The notes beneath the pieces are model-generated. The model made no database searches. It was given only the letters and a program-made list of their open reading frames with translations, and was not told where the DNA came from. Shown here one piece after another: positions 52,601 to 63,106 of a DNA stretch of 64,000 bases (within the stretch, counting starts at the first letter, position 1; each line of letters opens with the position of its first letter). The position numbers were made by a program, and so were the translations under genes. The stretch spans positions 1 through 64,000 of the forward strand of contig JANBRJ010000001.1 in NCBI GenBank assembly GCA_027577595.1, in the 5' to 3' direction. The DNA comes from Coemansia sp. RSA 487 (lineage: Eukaryota; Kickxellomycota; Kickxellomycetes; Kickxellales; Kickxellaceae).

Positions 52601-54286
52601 AAGTTGCAAACCCAATGAACACGGTCGTCAGCGAAGAAACCAGAGCCAGCATTCGACTTGAGACTGTCAGCTTACGCAACGCGTTCAGCTCCTTTTCGTT
52701 TCTTATCGCGTCAACCTTACGGAAAAACGCATCCTGCCACGAATAGAGCTTGATGCCCTTCATACTGGCCACAGCTTCTGAAATGACTCGCATCCGCTGG
52801 TCCCGCTTCTCAAACAATACAGCGACGTGTGCCTTGACGCGCCTAAGTGCCAAAGTACCAAAATATGTGCCTAGCACAAAGAGAGCTATGCCAGCAAAGC
52901 AGCACCACCCAATGGTACTATACAGCAAAACAAGAATAACAATGATCCGCAGCGGGTAGTCCCAAATGCAGTGCACATAGTTGATAGATGTCGCAACTTT
53001 TTCAACATCGACGCTCTGGTAGGAAACAAGTTCTCCTATGGTGTGCTGTGCTCTGGATTCGTTGGACAGGTGCAAAACCTTGCGGTATATCAATGCGGAC
53101 AAAACCTTGAGCAGCCACAGGTACGACTTCATAAGTACATGCCAGTACCGCTGGTAAGTGACCGCGCGCACAGCCTCAACCACACCCATGAAAAGCGCAA
53201 GAAAAAGACCGTCTGTCAGCGTGACGCCGGTGTCAGAACGGTACTTGTGAAAGAACTCGATTATTTGTTGAAGAATAAGCGGCTGCGACAGCTGTGCGAC
53301 AGTTGATACCAACAGAAAGCACCCAGAAAGAAGCACTTCGCGCCTGGTTCCTCTACATAAAACTGCCATAAGAGAGGGCGATGATGGCTTCGCTAGCTCG
53401 TGTTGCCAATCAGCAAAGAAATCCTCGTTTGTTTGCTCGTTGGACTGCGATTCCGGCATATTGAGCAGCAGCTCCTCGCTAAACATTTGGCTTTTGTAAC
53501 CAGCATTGACTGCTGGAGTAACCCACGTAAATGCAAGCCGAGTGATAATATTGCCATGCTGAGCGGATCTTCCAGAGTGGTTCGGCTGTGGGCGGTTGGT
53601 TTGGTCGTTATTCTCAAGGAAAATAGGCTGCTGCGAAGATTCCGACTTTAGCTCGAGCACGAGTGCCGTGATCCCCAGCACAATGTAAGCGGTACTTGTG
53701 GACAGGATACTGGCGGCCTGGTCAGCTGGGGATGCCCTGAAGCTATACCGCAATATTACCAGCGTCATGGCTGTGGTTGCAAGCCAGTAGAGCAGCAAAG
53801 CGTCCGATGCTTTGGCAAAGCGAAATACGCAGACACTTTGCAACGCAAGTGCTGCTATGACGGATGCCACATGGAATACAGCTGCTACAGTAGATGGCCA
53901 TCCGGAAAACAGTTGGATCCATACGCGTCCGATTGCAATTGATGCAAACACAGCAGACAAGACAACGAGTAGTTTACAAAGAACCCACCACTTGGAAATA
54001 CGCTGCATGTGCTCGATTTGCCTTATTTGTTTATATCTGACGATTAATATGCTGAATGCGAAGGCATGGAACGCAGCCGATGCCACAAACACCTACAGAA
54101 CACACCAGCCCAAATTTTACATATGGATATCCCAAAGGCTGTTTGTAGGGAGTTTGAGAAATCAGATAAAGTAATCCTGTACTGGTATAAATGATCTGAT
54201 AATATCAATAAGAATGGGCTTACATGATCGCAGTATGGTTTCGAGGCTGTTGTAGATATTCCAGAAGCAGCTGTGTTTATGGTCAT
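49680..54286 (-). CDS. ABC transporter, subfamily C (MRP type), two exons
   Basis: The main exon is 49680-54092. Its first ORF codon is GTG, so the true start must be upstream. A first exon 54224-54286 (ATG, 21 codons, MTINTAASGISTTASKPYCDH) joins in phase 0 across a 131-base intron (GTAAGC...CTGTAG). The 1491-residue product has the MRP layout: hydrophobic TMD0, linker, TMD1, NBD1 (GCVGSGKSS; LSGGQKARVSLARAVY; ILDDPLAAVD), TMD2, and NBD2 (GRTGAGKSS; FSTGQRQL; LVLDEATAAID). NBD1 has Asp in place of the catalytic Glu, as in other ABCC proteins, so NBD2 should be the hydrolytic site. Full-length members of this type pump glutathione conjugates, bile acids or metals, often into the vacuole (yeast Ycf1, Bpt1); the substrate here is unknown. 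Confidence 0.9.
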
Positions 54287-54694
54287 TCTGCAAACTAATC
54301 TAAATAAATGTGTACCAAGAATAATGAAAGGGTGGATAACCAAGCATTCTATCTGATTGCGAGAAAGAGAGAAAAGAAATACGAATGGTGGGTTTTATGG
54401 CTTAATGCGCATGTTTTAAGAACGCGCTGTTTTTTTTCCAAGACTGGTAATGGCTTTTCTTTTCTTGTGAAGATTTTCTAATAGTAGCGGATAGAGATCC
54501 TGAGACCATCTGTAAAAGCGCAGCTGCTCAAAATGTTTTGTCTGTTTTGACAGCGACAGCAAGAGGATCCATATACGGTATCCATGACCATTCTAGAGAA
54601 TTGTATAGCTAGTGATAATTAAGAATAAAGCGAAAGTGCTGCGACGCTAAAAGAAAAAAAGTACAAAATCTATCGAGAAGAATTAGAGAGGATA
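54287..54694. other. Intergenic between the ABC transporter and kinesin stop
   Basis: It contains the ABC transporter promoter (minus strand) and the 3' flank of the kinesin. No gene is seen. Confidence 0.5.
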
Positions 54695-56737
54695 TTAGAA
54701 CGTCTGTGTGTATAGCAGCGAAATGGTGCTCCAAGTGTCGCGTGCCTGATCGCCAACAATTCCATCCATCGTGTGCTCGATGATCTCGTTGATCTGCTCG
54801 GTCGTCGTGGCCGTGGCCAGTTTACGCGCTCCATCGCTGACACCCTGCCAGTCCACGTCGATGCTGCCGATCTGGAACTCCAGCTTGTCGCGCTGCATCC
54901 CCAGGTCGTTTATCTCGTGCTTCATTTGCTTTATCTTGGACTCGAGCCCCGAGTACACAGAGTCGTCCGGAATTATCGGGAATTTCGACTGCAAATCAAC
55001 GGAGCTGGATTTTGTGCTCATTAGGTTTTCTAGCGCAGCAATAGCATCAGCTTGGCCAGGAGGAGAGGAAGGTGAAGGTGTCCCAGTGCCACCGCTCGGT
55101 GACTGCTGATCTTGCTGTTTGTCCATAAGCGAGTCTAGCTCCTCATGTAAAAGCATGTTCTCGATAAGGATGTCCGAGGAATCGGGTTGCGCGGCAAGCG
55201 CTTCTTGCAGCTCAGTAATCTCCTCTCTAAGCGTGCTGTTCTCGGCGCTTGACGCATACGCTGGCGACATGCCTTGGCGCAAGGTATTGTTTTCGGCCTT
55301 TGCCAGTTTAAGCACCAGCTTTTGCTGCTGCAAACGCCGTTTCTGCCTGTCGAGGGAGTCCTTCAGCTCAAAGATGATCTCAGCGTAGCGAGCCTTTTGG
55401 CGCTCAGACTCGCGTAGTTTGCGCATGGCCAGAATAAGAAGAAACTGCGTGGTCTGGTGCTCCTTATTTGCCGCATCATACATATTGGTGGGATACGTGC
55501 CGCCGGATAGCGTGGAGGAGTCTGGGCCAAAGTCATGAGGAGCACCATTGAGCGAACCAGTCATCGACGGCACCGCAGTGACAGTGCCCGAAGTTGCAGC
55601 CACCGTGCCTGGAGACCCCTGCAGGTGCGCAATGTGCTGCTTGAGCCGCTGGATCTCTGCCTGCAGCTGCGTCACGTCGCCTTGCATGTCCTGGTTGACA
55701 ACAGCGTTGTTGCGGATCATTTTTGCGCGCTGTGCAAAGCGCAAGGTGCTAGCGGTCTCCATGTCGTTGCACATCGCTGGACTGACGTTGGCGATGATTG
55801 AAGTTACCGAGTTGCCGCCAAGCGAGTCCTTGAGCAAAAACGTCAGCTTGCTGTCTCTGTAGTTTACGTGCCGCGATTTTCCATTAGCAACATCAACCAG
55901 CGAGTTGATGACGTTGCCCAGCGTCGACAGACTCTTATTGATGTTGGCAGCTTCCTTGAGCCGGAGCCCGCTGGTGTTTGCCAACTTTTGGCGCTCGGAT
56001 CCGGCAAGGTCGACCAGACTGAACTTGGACTCACGGACCTCGGTCATCCCAGTATCCATCTGCGTCAGCGACTGGATCACCAACATCAGCACAGAGTGCG
56101 AGCGGCTGCTCTCTCTGTTCATCGACGTTGCGCTGACGTGGCGGCTCATCGTGCCGCGCAGGAACACGTCGTACGCCTCGCTCGGGTCCTGGACAGTCTC
56201 CTCTGTGACGTTGTCGATGAATACGCCGCGCTTAATGTCCTCGCGCAACGCGCACATGCGGATGAGCGGGTCGAGCAGATCATAGATGGTCTCGTTGTAG
56301 ATTTCGATATAGGAGGCTCTGCAAAGGTACTTTACGCGTCCATTGGACCGGGCCTCCTCCTCGGCGATGCGCGCAAACAGGTACTCGAAGCAGCGCGGGA
56401 TAAGGCCGCGGAGCTCATCGTCGGGGCCCGTGAACTCGTCGCGCGCTCCTTGCATCGTAAACGTCTTGCCACTGCCGGTCTGACCATAGGCAAATATCGT
56501 CCCATTATAGCCCTTCATGCACTGGTCGACCGCGCGCTTGCCCACAGCCTCAAAGACCTGCTCTTGCGCGCAGTCCTGATCGCCGACGTAGTCGAACGTA
56601 AACGTTTCTGTGCGCTGTGACGGAATAGATACGGTGTCCTCCGACAGTATGCGTACGGCTGACTGCGTTGTGCGATCCCGCCGGTACTCGTCCTCCGACA
56701 GTGGACGGATACGCATAAAAACCTGGATGTTGTCCAT
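54695..56737 (-). CDS. Kinesin motor protein, kinesin-12 (KIF15)-like
   Basis: 680 residues with an N-terminal motor domain (residues 1 to about 345): VFMRIRPL, P-loop GQTGSGKT at 85-92, switch I NRESSRSH, switch II DLAGSERQK, and the microtubule-contact segment HVNYRDSKLTFLLKDSLGGNS. The combination LRGLIPRCFEYLF, SYIEIYNETIYDLLD, GVFIDNVTEE, GLRLKEAANINKSL and VVNQDMQGDVTQLQAEI is characteristic of kinesin-12/KIF15. Heptad-like segments after residue 420 suggest coiled coils, and the tail ends in SLLYTQTF. Kinesin-12 helps build the bipolar spindle. The protein is half the length of animal KIF15 (about 1388). A kinesin-7 (Kip2/CENP-E) assignment fits less well. Confidence 0.85.
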   Translation of the reverse strand: MDNIQVFMRIRPLSEDEYRRDRTTQSAVRILSEDTVSIPSQRTETFTFDYVGDQDCAQEQVFEAVGKRAVDQCMKGYNGTIFAYGQTGSGKTFTMQGARDEFTGPDDELRGLIPRCFEYLFARIAEEEARSNGRVKYLCRASYIEIYNETIYDLLDPLIRMCALREDIKRGVFIDNVTEETVQDPSEAYDVFLRGTMSRHVSATSMNRESSRSHSVLMLVIQSLTQMDTGMTEVRESKFSLVDLAGSERQKLANTSGLRLKEAANINKSLSTLGNVINSLVDVANGKSRHVNYRDSKLTFLLKDSLGGNSVTSIIANVSPAMCNDMETASTLRFAQRAKMIRNNAVVNQDMQGDVTQLQAEIQRLKQHIAHLQGSPGTVAATSGTVTAVPSMTGSLNGAPHDFGPDSSTLSGGTYPTNMYDAANKEHQTTQFLLILAMRKLRESERQKARYAEIIFELKDSLDRQKRRLQQQKLVLKLAKAENNTLRQGMSPAYASSAENSTLREEITELQEALAAQPDSSDILIENMLLHEELDSLMDKQQDQQSPSGGTGTPSPSSPPGQADAIAALENLMSTKSSSVDLQSKFPIIPDDSVYSGLESKIKQMKHEINDLGMQRDKLEFQIGSIDVDWQGVSDGARKLATATTTEQINEIIEHTMDGIVGDQARDTWSTISLLYTQTF

Positions 56738-57488
56738 CGCTCACAATGTATGCTTTTCTTTTATTATGTTGTGTGATTTATCCAGAGCGGAAGCACAACA
56801 ATTTGTGGAAGGGATTAGAGGGAAATAAGCGTGCTCTTGTGTTAGATTAATGTAATGTAAAGCAAAGTGAAGAGAAGAGAAAAGAGATACAGAACGCGAG
56901 AAGCCAAAACGGAACAACAACAGGAAACAAATACACAATAGCAAAAAAAAAGGAAAGTGAGTGCATACATCAAAGACAAAGTTTTAAAGGGATTTACACA
57001 ATCGAATCAACAAAGGTGGCCAAACGTCTTGGGTGTCGCTTCTTGTTGTTTGTCGTTGTTGACGAAATGTGAAAATTTTTCTGGTTTGATATCAAAAGCA
57101 AAAGCAGATGCAAAATGCAGGTTGCATCAGAGCTTAACTGCAGACCATCGAGATTAATATTCAGAACTCAGTTTTATTCAAAGCAAAAAAGGAGCGAATG
57201 TTAAAGAACGCGCACTTCATTTGACTGGATTTTATTTGGCTGATCTGTAGTCGTCGTTTACTTGCACTGTGATCCAGGCGCGGTTATCTGCCCTCCCTTC
57301 ATTATCCAAGGCAAGCAGCTCACGATCCCCAAGCATTCACGACCTGTTCGGTTGCGCTGACAGCAGGAGCTGAAGTGCTTGTAAAGACGCTTTGGCTTTT
57401 GGACGAATCCTGAGGTTCACCGTCTGAAGCACGTCTCCAAATCTGTTGTCTCATAACCACTGCTCCGTTCCCAATAGAAACTCCGATA
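56738..57488. other. Intergenic, kinesin promoter side
   Basis: Sequence between the kinesin start and the AAA-ATPase-like relic. It is A-rich near 56860-56960. No gene is seen. Confidence 0.5.
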
Positions 57489-58605
57489 TCAATATCTCTT
57501 TTCCACTATTTGTTCAAGTGCCAGATGGGCTTGCACAATTGCATAGCTGCTATTCCGGTAATGCTCCTTGGCTATACGTTTAAATTCGAAGGCAACTATT
57601 ACTGATATGCTCTTTCCTACCGATTGCCCTTGGTATAATGAGTCCCCAGCCAAATGCTCCAATACCGCCCCGTGCTTCGTTGATCGACACAATGCTCGCA
57701 TGCTTATTCCCTGGCTGCCCAAGACTGTTTGGACTCTCTACATGTATTAGCTTGAACAAAACAACTGTCCTAAAGAAATTGGCATTTGTTGCCTCATAGG
57801 AAAGCCGCTTTGTAGCTGTATTATACTGGAGGGCGGTGTTGAATTGCTCATGGGTGGTACGCAAATCACCTTCGTACAGGCTGGTTAGCAGCAAATCGCA
57901 TTTTTGGAGTTGGGATGTCGGGACTTTTGTGTTGAACACTGCCGTTTCATGTATTTCCTTTCTGCAGCTCTTCTCCATTCATTTTCTTGTGCACGAACAA
58001 GCAGAGCAAAAATTGTAACAACACCAGTTGAACATTTTTCCGGGGCTTCATCCGAAAATACATAGACTTTATCACACAAAACTGAAAGCATTTTGCACAA
58101 TCCATCTGCTCCAGCAGACATCTGTTAGCCTTCCGTCTTTTGGCACTACGCAAAGGCGGACATTGCGACACGCATAGTAAGCATTCTTCCAAACTGGCCA
58201 AGGGTTCTGTCTTTGGTATCCTAATTTGAAACATATTGTCTTACACAACACACATTAGCTTTGGAGCCTGGTACAATTTGTATGCTATGTGTGAGTGAGT
58301 TCGCTCGCTTAAATATATCCGTGCCTTAAAATACAGGTGAATGACGGGGCATTTGCAAAATCACTCAAAGAACTCTTGTTCCCCGCTAACCAAGATATTC
58401 TCAAAGATCTTTCTTCGAGGCTGACGGCATGCTTCTTCGTTGATTCGACCCTCAACAGGAGTAACATCTCCATTATTCGCCACGTTAAAGAACCCTTCGA
58501 GGATGGACAGATTGAAGGTCTTTCCGTGCTTAGCAGCGTTTGCGGCAGCCTCTGGCCCCTTGCGCTTTTTATGGCAACGAGTAAGAATTTTTATCGCTAT
58601 GTTTA
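57489..58605 (-). pseudogene. Relic of an AAA-ATPase-like / PD-(D/E)XK nuclease gene
   Basis: On the minus strand, across several frames, successive segments match the order of the AAA-ATPase_like plus PDDEXK_9 family. A Walker A-like HGKTFNLSILEGFF is followed by the FFE.FCKCPVIHLYFK block (with an in-frame TGA), then a Walker B-like KVYVFSDEAPEKCS and an ALLVRAQENEW segment. After a shift near 57965 comes KVPTSQLQKCDLLLTSLYEGDL and LSYEATNANFFRTVVLF, and after another shift near 57650 GKSISVIVAFEFKRI...AHLALEQIVEKRY, the nuclease-like ExK core. At least two frameshifts and two stops make it non-functional. The family is common in mucoromycete, zoopagomycete and some bacterial genomes and is of unknown role. 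Family assignment is from motif order only. Confidence 0.55.
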
Positions 58606-59101
58606 GGTTTGTAAAAATGAAAATGCAAAAAAAAGTAAATAACGAGAAAGAGGAGGAAGCCGCATTTGATCAGTTGACTGCGCATTTTATTCATGAAAAA
58701 AAAAACCTGGTTCCGATAAACAACAATTCCGTGTCGCCAGCAATGTCAGAACCAGATAAACACAACAAACCCATATATTTGAGTTCAAGTGGTTCCTTTA
58801 TTTTTGTGCCAAGCTGTGTTGGAACGGAAAATGTATTCAGCGTGACCATGCAGCAGTTCGCCGAATCGCCCCTGCCACCTTTCCCAAGAGTGATGTTACT
58901 TGAACATAGCTCGTGATATCAAATTGACCGAATGAAAAGTCATCCACAACACTGCTTTTCTACCTTCTGTGCAACAGGAAAAAAGCATTAGAAAATATTT
59001 TTGCCAAGCCTATTGGTTTCCTCTTCGCTTTTTTTTTTTCACGTACTTTAATTGATATCTTTTGTCCATTATTCTATATTATACATCAACTATATATTTA
59101 C
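58606..59101. other. Intergenic, no gene seen
   Basis: The stretch contains the plus-strand upstream region of the USP gene and probably the lost N-terminus of the relic on minus. Open frames on plus (58440-58916) overlap the relic and resemble nothing known. Confidence 0.4.
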
Positions 59102-62100
59102 ATGAACGCAGAACACAAGGATGGTGGCGCTAGCAAGCAGAGCAGACGTCGCGCTGTGACCAGTACGATTAGAAGGTCGCTGAAGGGCGAGTGGCAAGCA
59201 TTGTCAACATCATCGTCGCCACGGACATCGCTGAGCCTAGACGGGGATGCTGTACCGATAGACAGTAATAGAGGCACGCAGAGCCCCGCGCATTCGCAAG
59301 CCGAAGGACCACACCAACGCAGCGGGTGGCACCGGAAGCACAGACTACACAAGACAGAGCCGGTGCGCGGTTTGGCAGACATACTGATGGCCACCCAGCC
59401 ATCGGTTTCTGGTAACAGCACACCTGGAGCCAAAGCACATGAGCATGAGCACAAGTCGACCACATCGTGGGGTCTGGGGTGGTCTGGGAGGACAAGAAGG
59501 TTCGACGCTAAGCGTATGCTGAGAAAGATAAGCGGTGGTAGCGAGGACGATAGAGCCACGCACCACCACCGCCACCACCACAGCCTTATGCGTGCAGCGA
59601 AGGCGGCCGAGTATCCGCAGAGCGACGATCCGACGACTAGATATAGCGCGCGCGAGCGCAAACGAAAGATCGACGCAGTGTACAAAAAGATGGTGCGGAT
59701 GGCGCGCGAGCTGGGGACCGAGGAAATCACCCGAATGGAAGCAGCAGGGTTTCTGCCGCTTTCCCGGTGGGACGTCGACGCAGCGCTACGGCAGCTACAC
59801 ATAGTCCTGTGCACACGCGACGGGATCTTGTACGAAATCAACCCGCAGATCCAGATGTGCGGAGCAGTGAACTCGGGCGGAACGTCGTGCTATATCGACA
59901 GCTTGTTTATGGCTCTGTTTGGTGCGCAGGCTTCGTACGATGCGTTGCTTTACTTGCGTGATTTGCGCTCGGAGCCTGCCAACAAGCTGCTGGCTATCAG
60001 CCGCCTGTACGTCAACTTTATGCGCGTTGGCGAGCTGATCGACGTGTGGCTGGTTGAGGAGATGAGGAGCGCGCTGTTTGCATGCGGATGGCTGGGCGGT
60101 GCGTCGCCAATAGCGACAACGAGGTTGGCACAGCAGCAGCAGGACACCAGTGAGCTATACTTGTTCCTAATGGACGCACTGCACATGCCGTACCTGCCAC
60201 TGGAGATGCGTATGGTCCACGGCGCAGACCACGATGCTGCGGACTGCAAAATGGTCACCCAGCGCATGGTCGAGCTGTCCTTCCCCGAAAGCAGCAGCAG
60301 CAGCAGCTCAGCCGAGGGCGGAGACGAGGATCAGCCATTGCTTCTGCAGGCGCTCTTGGAGAGCTACTTTTTCGACAACCGCGTGGAGCAGCTGGAGCGC
60401 AGCTTGCGGAGCAGCCCAGCAGAGCCCGGCGCCGGCAAGCCGACGTCGACAAAGGTGCGCACGAACGCATGGTCGTTTCTGTCGATATACCCCTTCTACA
60501 CACCACAGAGCGAGTTTGATAGCTACGGTCCAGATAGCGCGGGTTCTTCGGGGTACCCGGACGACGCGCCGTTCATTCTGCCATTGCTGATCAAGCGGTA
60601 TGCGGTGGACGAGCGGGGCGCTGTGCGCCGGGTCAACAGGCGTGTGATCATCCCAATGGTGCTCGATGTGACCAACATTATCAGCACAGGCGATGAAAGC
60701 AGACACGCAGACGATGGAAAGCCCGGCGGTGCAAGCGAGAGCAATGCTCCGCCGGTCTTTCGAGCGCAAGGAGCTGATGCAGCAGGGGCTGGACAGGCGG
60801 TGCCGCCGCCCTACCCAAGCAGGGTCCAGTACCGGCTGGTTCTGCGGTCGGCCGTGTGCCACAAAGGTGCAGATGTGCGCGCTGGCCACTACATCTCATT
60901 CAACACGCGGCTGCGTCTGGCGCGGCCAGCAGAGATTGCACGGCGGCGGCTGCGCGGCGAGCAAGAGACGGCGACAGCAGAGAACCGCGATGTCGGCGGT
61001 GCACATGCCCAGTCGAGTGGCAGCGCAAGGCAGCGCCCAGGTCAGCTTGCCATGTCACTAAGCAACATTGGCACTATTGGCATCACGCGGTGGCAGACGT
61101 TTGCGCATACCCTTCCTGCTGCTGTAGAGGGTGGTGCAGCGATGACCACTCCTGTGGATGCTGGTGACGTGGAAATAAGACAGCATTCGACGCAAACAGC
61201 AAGCAGGCGTGTTGTGCAGAGGAGACACTCGTGGCCGCTGTTCAGTGGCGAAGATATCGCTGAACAGCAGCTGGATGCGCTGCTCCACGACGGCAGCTCA
61301 GGGTCGTCGACCCCTGCAGCGTCGCTGTACGAATCGCAGATACATGGCAGCGCGGCGGACTGGGAAAACTATGCGATGACCATCAACCTGGACGAACAGG
61401 AGAAACACAAAAAAGAGCAAGAGCAAGAGCAAGAGCGGCTGCGGAATATGTCTGCCGAAATCAACAATGAGGAGGTGTTTCACGGCGGTGCACATGCGCT
61501 GAGCAAACAGCCACCGCCGCCATATCTGCTGGAAGAGGAGACATGTGCAGCACAGCGCCTGTGCTGTGACTCTGGTGTAGCTGAGTGCGCAACGACCGGC
61601 GAGCTGCTGCGATTTGACGACATGGACGTTGCCCACGGCCGCGTGCAGCACTTTTCGACTGGCGAGGGCGGGCGCCAGTGCCTGGACGAGATATCGAGAG
61701 ACGGGTATCTTCTGTTCTACGCGCTGCAGCGAGTCGAGATGTCCGACAGGGAGGACAGCAGCAAGCTTGAAAGCGAGACGCTGTCGGACAAAGAGGACGA
61801 CGGCGAGGAGAACCCGTCGCAGGCCATGGCCGAGCTGTCGAGTGCTCTGCGCAGGAACGAGCGCGATGAGCATGCGCGCCGGGTCATTGCAGCGCTCATG
61901 GGCTACAGCGGAGCCACGGACAGCAGCCGCCAGGGCTTCAAGAGCGACAGCGGCGACTTCGAGGATATGGCGATGCGGTGGCAGAACATCCGTGTCAACA
62001 GGCTAGCGTCGCCAGTGGGGCCTCTGCCGGGCGGCGGGAAGAAGCGTTGGCCAGATCACCACAAGTCAAGAAAGTCGAGCGTTTTACAAAGGGAAAGTCA

Positions 62101-62311
62101 ACAACAGCCTGTCAGCCATACTGAGGAAGTGGAAGAAGCAACGCTAACGAGACCGCCGTTGGATGCTCGAGCGACGGATGAACCAAAGAGACTTCCATTG
62201 GCCGGAAATAATGACACAGCCGTGGCCGCAGCAGCAAAAGCCGATACAAAAACAGTCCACAACCGCCACAGCAACACCACAAGCACAGACTCGTGGTGCA
62301 TTTTGATGTGA
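59102..62311 (+). CDS. Ubiquitin-specific protease (UCH/USP, C19 family) with C-terminal CaaX box
   Basis: 1069 residues. The USP Cys box is NSGGTSCYIDSLFMALF with nucleophile C263. The QQQQDTSEL segment follows, and the His box RAGHYISFNTR carries H596. The catalytic domain (about 245-620) has long low-complexity inserts (polySer near residue 400). The N-terminus (1-240) is basic and disordered with a His-rich stretch, HHHRHHHS. The C-terminal 450 residues are polar with an EQEQEQER stretch. The protein ends in SWCILM, a classic CaaX prenylation signal, so it is predicted to be lipid-anchored to a membrane after farnesylation or geranylgeranylation, proteolysis and methylation. It should cleave ubiquitin from substrates; the substrate is unknown. 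The start is the only well-placed ATG, preceded by an AT-rich leader. Confidence 0.86.
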   Translation: MNAEHKDGGASKQSRRRAVTSTIRRSLKGEWQALSTSSSPRTSLSLDGDAVPIDSNRGTQSPAHSQAEGPHQRSGWHRKHRLHKTEPVRGLADILMATQPSVSGNSTPGAKAHEHEHKSTTSWGLGWSGRTRRFDAKRMLRKISGGSEDDRATHHHRHHHSLMRAAKAAEYPQSDDPTTRYSARERKRKIDAVYKKMVRMARELGTEEITRMEAAGFLPLSRWDVDAALRQLHIVLCTRDGILYEINPQIQMCGAVNSGGTSCYIDSLFMALFGAQASYDALLYLRDLRSEPANKLLAISRLYVNFMRVGELIDVWLVEEMRSALFACGWLGGASPIATTRLAQQQQDTSELYLFLMDALHMPYLPLEMRMVHGADHDAADCKMVTQRMVELSFPESSSSSSSAEGGDEDQPLLLQALLESYFFDNRVEQLERSLRSSPAEPGAGKPTSTKVRTNAWSFLSIYPFYTPQSEFDSYGPDSAGSSGYPDDAPFILPLLIKRYAVDERGAVRRVNRRVIIPMVLDVTNIISTGDESRHADDGKPGGASESNAPPVFRAQGADAAGAGQAVPPPYPSRVQYRLVLRSAVCHKGADVRAGHYISFNTRLRLARPAEIARRRLRGEQETATAENRDVGGAHAQSSGSARQRPGQLAMSLSNIGTIGITRWQTFAHTLPAAVEGGAAMTTPVDAGDVEIRQHSTQTASRRVVQRRHSWPLFSGEDIAEQQLDALLHDGSSGSSTPAASLYESQIHGSAADWENYAMTINLDEQEKHKKEQEQEQERLRNMSAEINNEEVFHGGAHALSKQPPPPYLLEEETCAAQRLCCDSGVAECATTGELLRFDDMDVAHGRVQHFSTGEGGRQCLDEISRDGYLLFYALQRVEMSDREDSSKLESETLSDKEDDGEENPSQAMAELSSALRRNERDEHARRVIAALMGYSGATDSSRQGFKSDSGDFEDMAMRWQNIRVNRLASPVGPLPGGGKKRWPDHHKSRKSSVLQRESQQQPVSHTEEVEEATLTRPPLDARATDEPKRLPLAGNNDTAVAAAAKADTKTVHNRHSNTTSTDSWCILM

Positions 62312-63106
62312 TGCAGGATTTTCTCTCGATGCACAACGCAATATTGGCGGAAAATCAGGACCTTCCGCAGCAGCTTTTTTGCCTCTTTGAAGAAACAAGC
62401 AGTTCAGTTCAAGAGCTATTTTCTCAGGCGCACATGTGCTGCAACCTCTGTACATCTCCCGCAAGAAAATTAGGCTGCCAAAAACACAGCCAGCTTCCAC
62501 GAAAACGCTTACGCAAGCGAAAATACAGTGTGGAAAAAAAGGCATGCAGCCAAAAGCGCACACAAACCGAGTGGGAAAAAAAATAAGGGGGTAAAGTCAC
62601 ACTCTTTTTCATCCCCCCCAAAAAAGATGTCTAAAACTTGGCTCCTTCCCCCTCCAACCAGATTCATTTAAAGGCGGCTGCGGCCACCGCTTCCGTCTGC
62701 TTCTTGCTTTTTCGTTTTTCCCCTTCATTTCCATCCCTTTTAATTTTCGACTACTTTTTCACACTTTGAATAGTTAGCATCTGGATCCCGCTGTTATCAG
62801 CTCCACCACCACAAACGCAAGAACAAAACAAAGAAACAAGGTTCACGTTTAGCCTCTTTTTATTTGGTTCTTCAGTCGCGCTATACTCACTTTCAAGCAC
62901 TGGAACCCCCGCCCCGTACACTTACTTGCCCAAACGCTTTCAGTCCCCTCCAGATATTCTCGAGGAGAAAGCCAAGGCAAACAGGTCCACTTTATTTTGC
63001 TAGTAAGCCCCCACCCCTCTTGACACACGAGAGGACAGGGTTTAGCTGGTTTTCACCTTCGTCGACCGCCCCGACAAAGGATCCTTTCAAAGGTTCCCCA
63101 TTTTAG
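62312..63106. other. Intergenic or 5' leader of the next gene
   Basis: No coding region is identified. Pyrimidine-rich and CT-rich tracts (62640-62770, 62850-62960) look like a long leader or promoter. An upstream exon of the next gene may lie here; a splice-acceptor-like CCATTTTAG ends at 63106. Confidence 0.45.

Noticed and set aside
58337-58916. Plus-strand open frames that could be a small gene
   Set aside because: They overlap the antisense AAA-ATPase-like relic, whose minus-strand reading has recognisable family motifs, and they have no similarity of their own.
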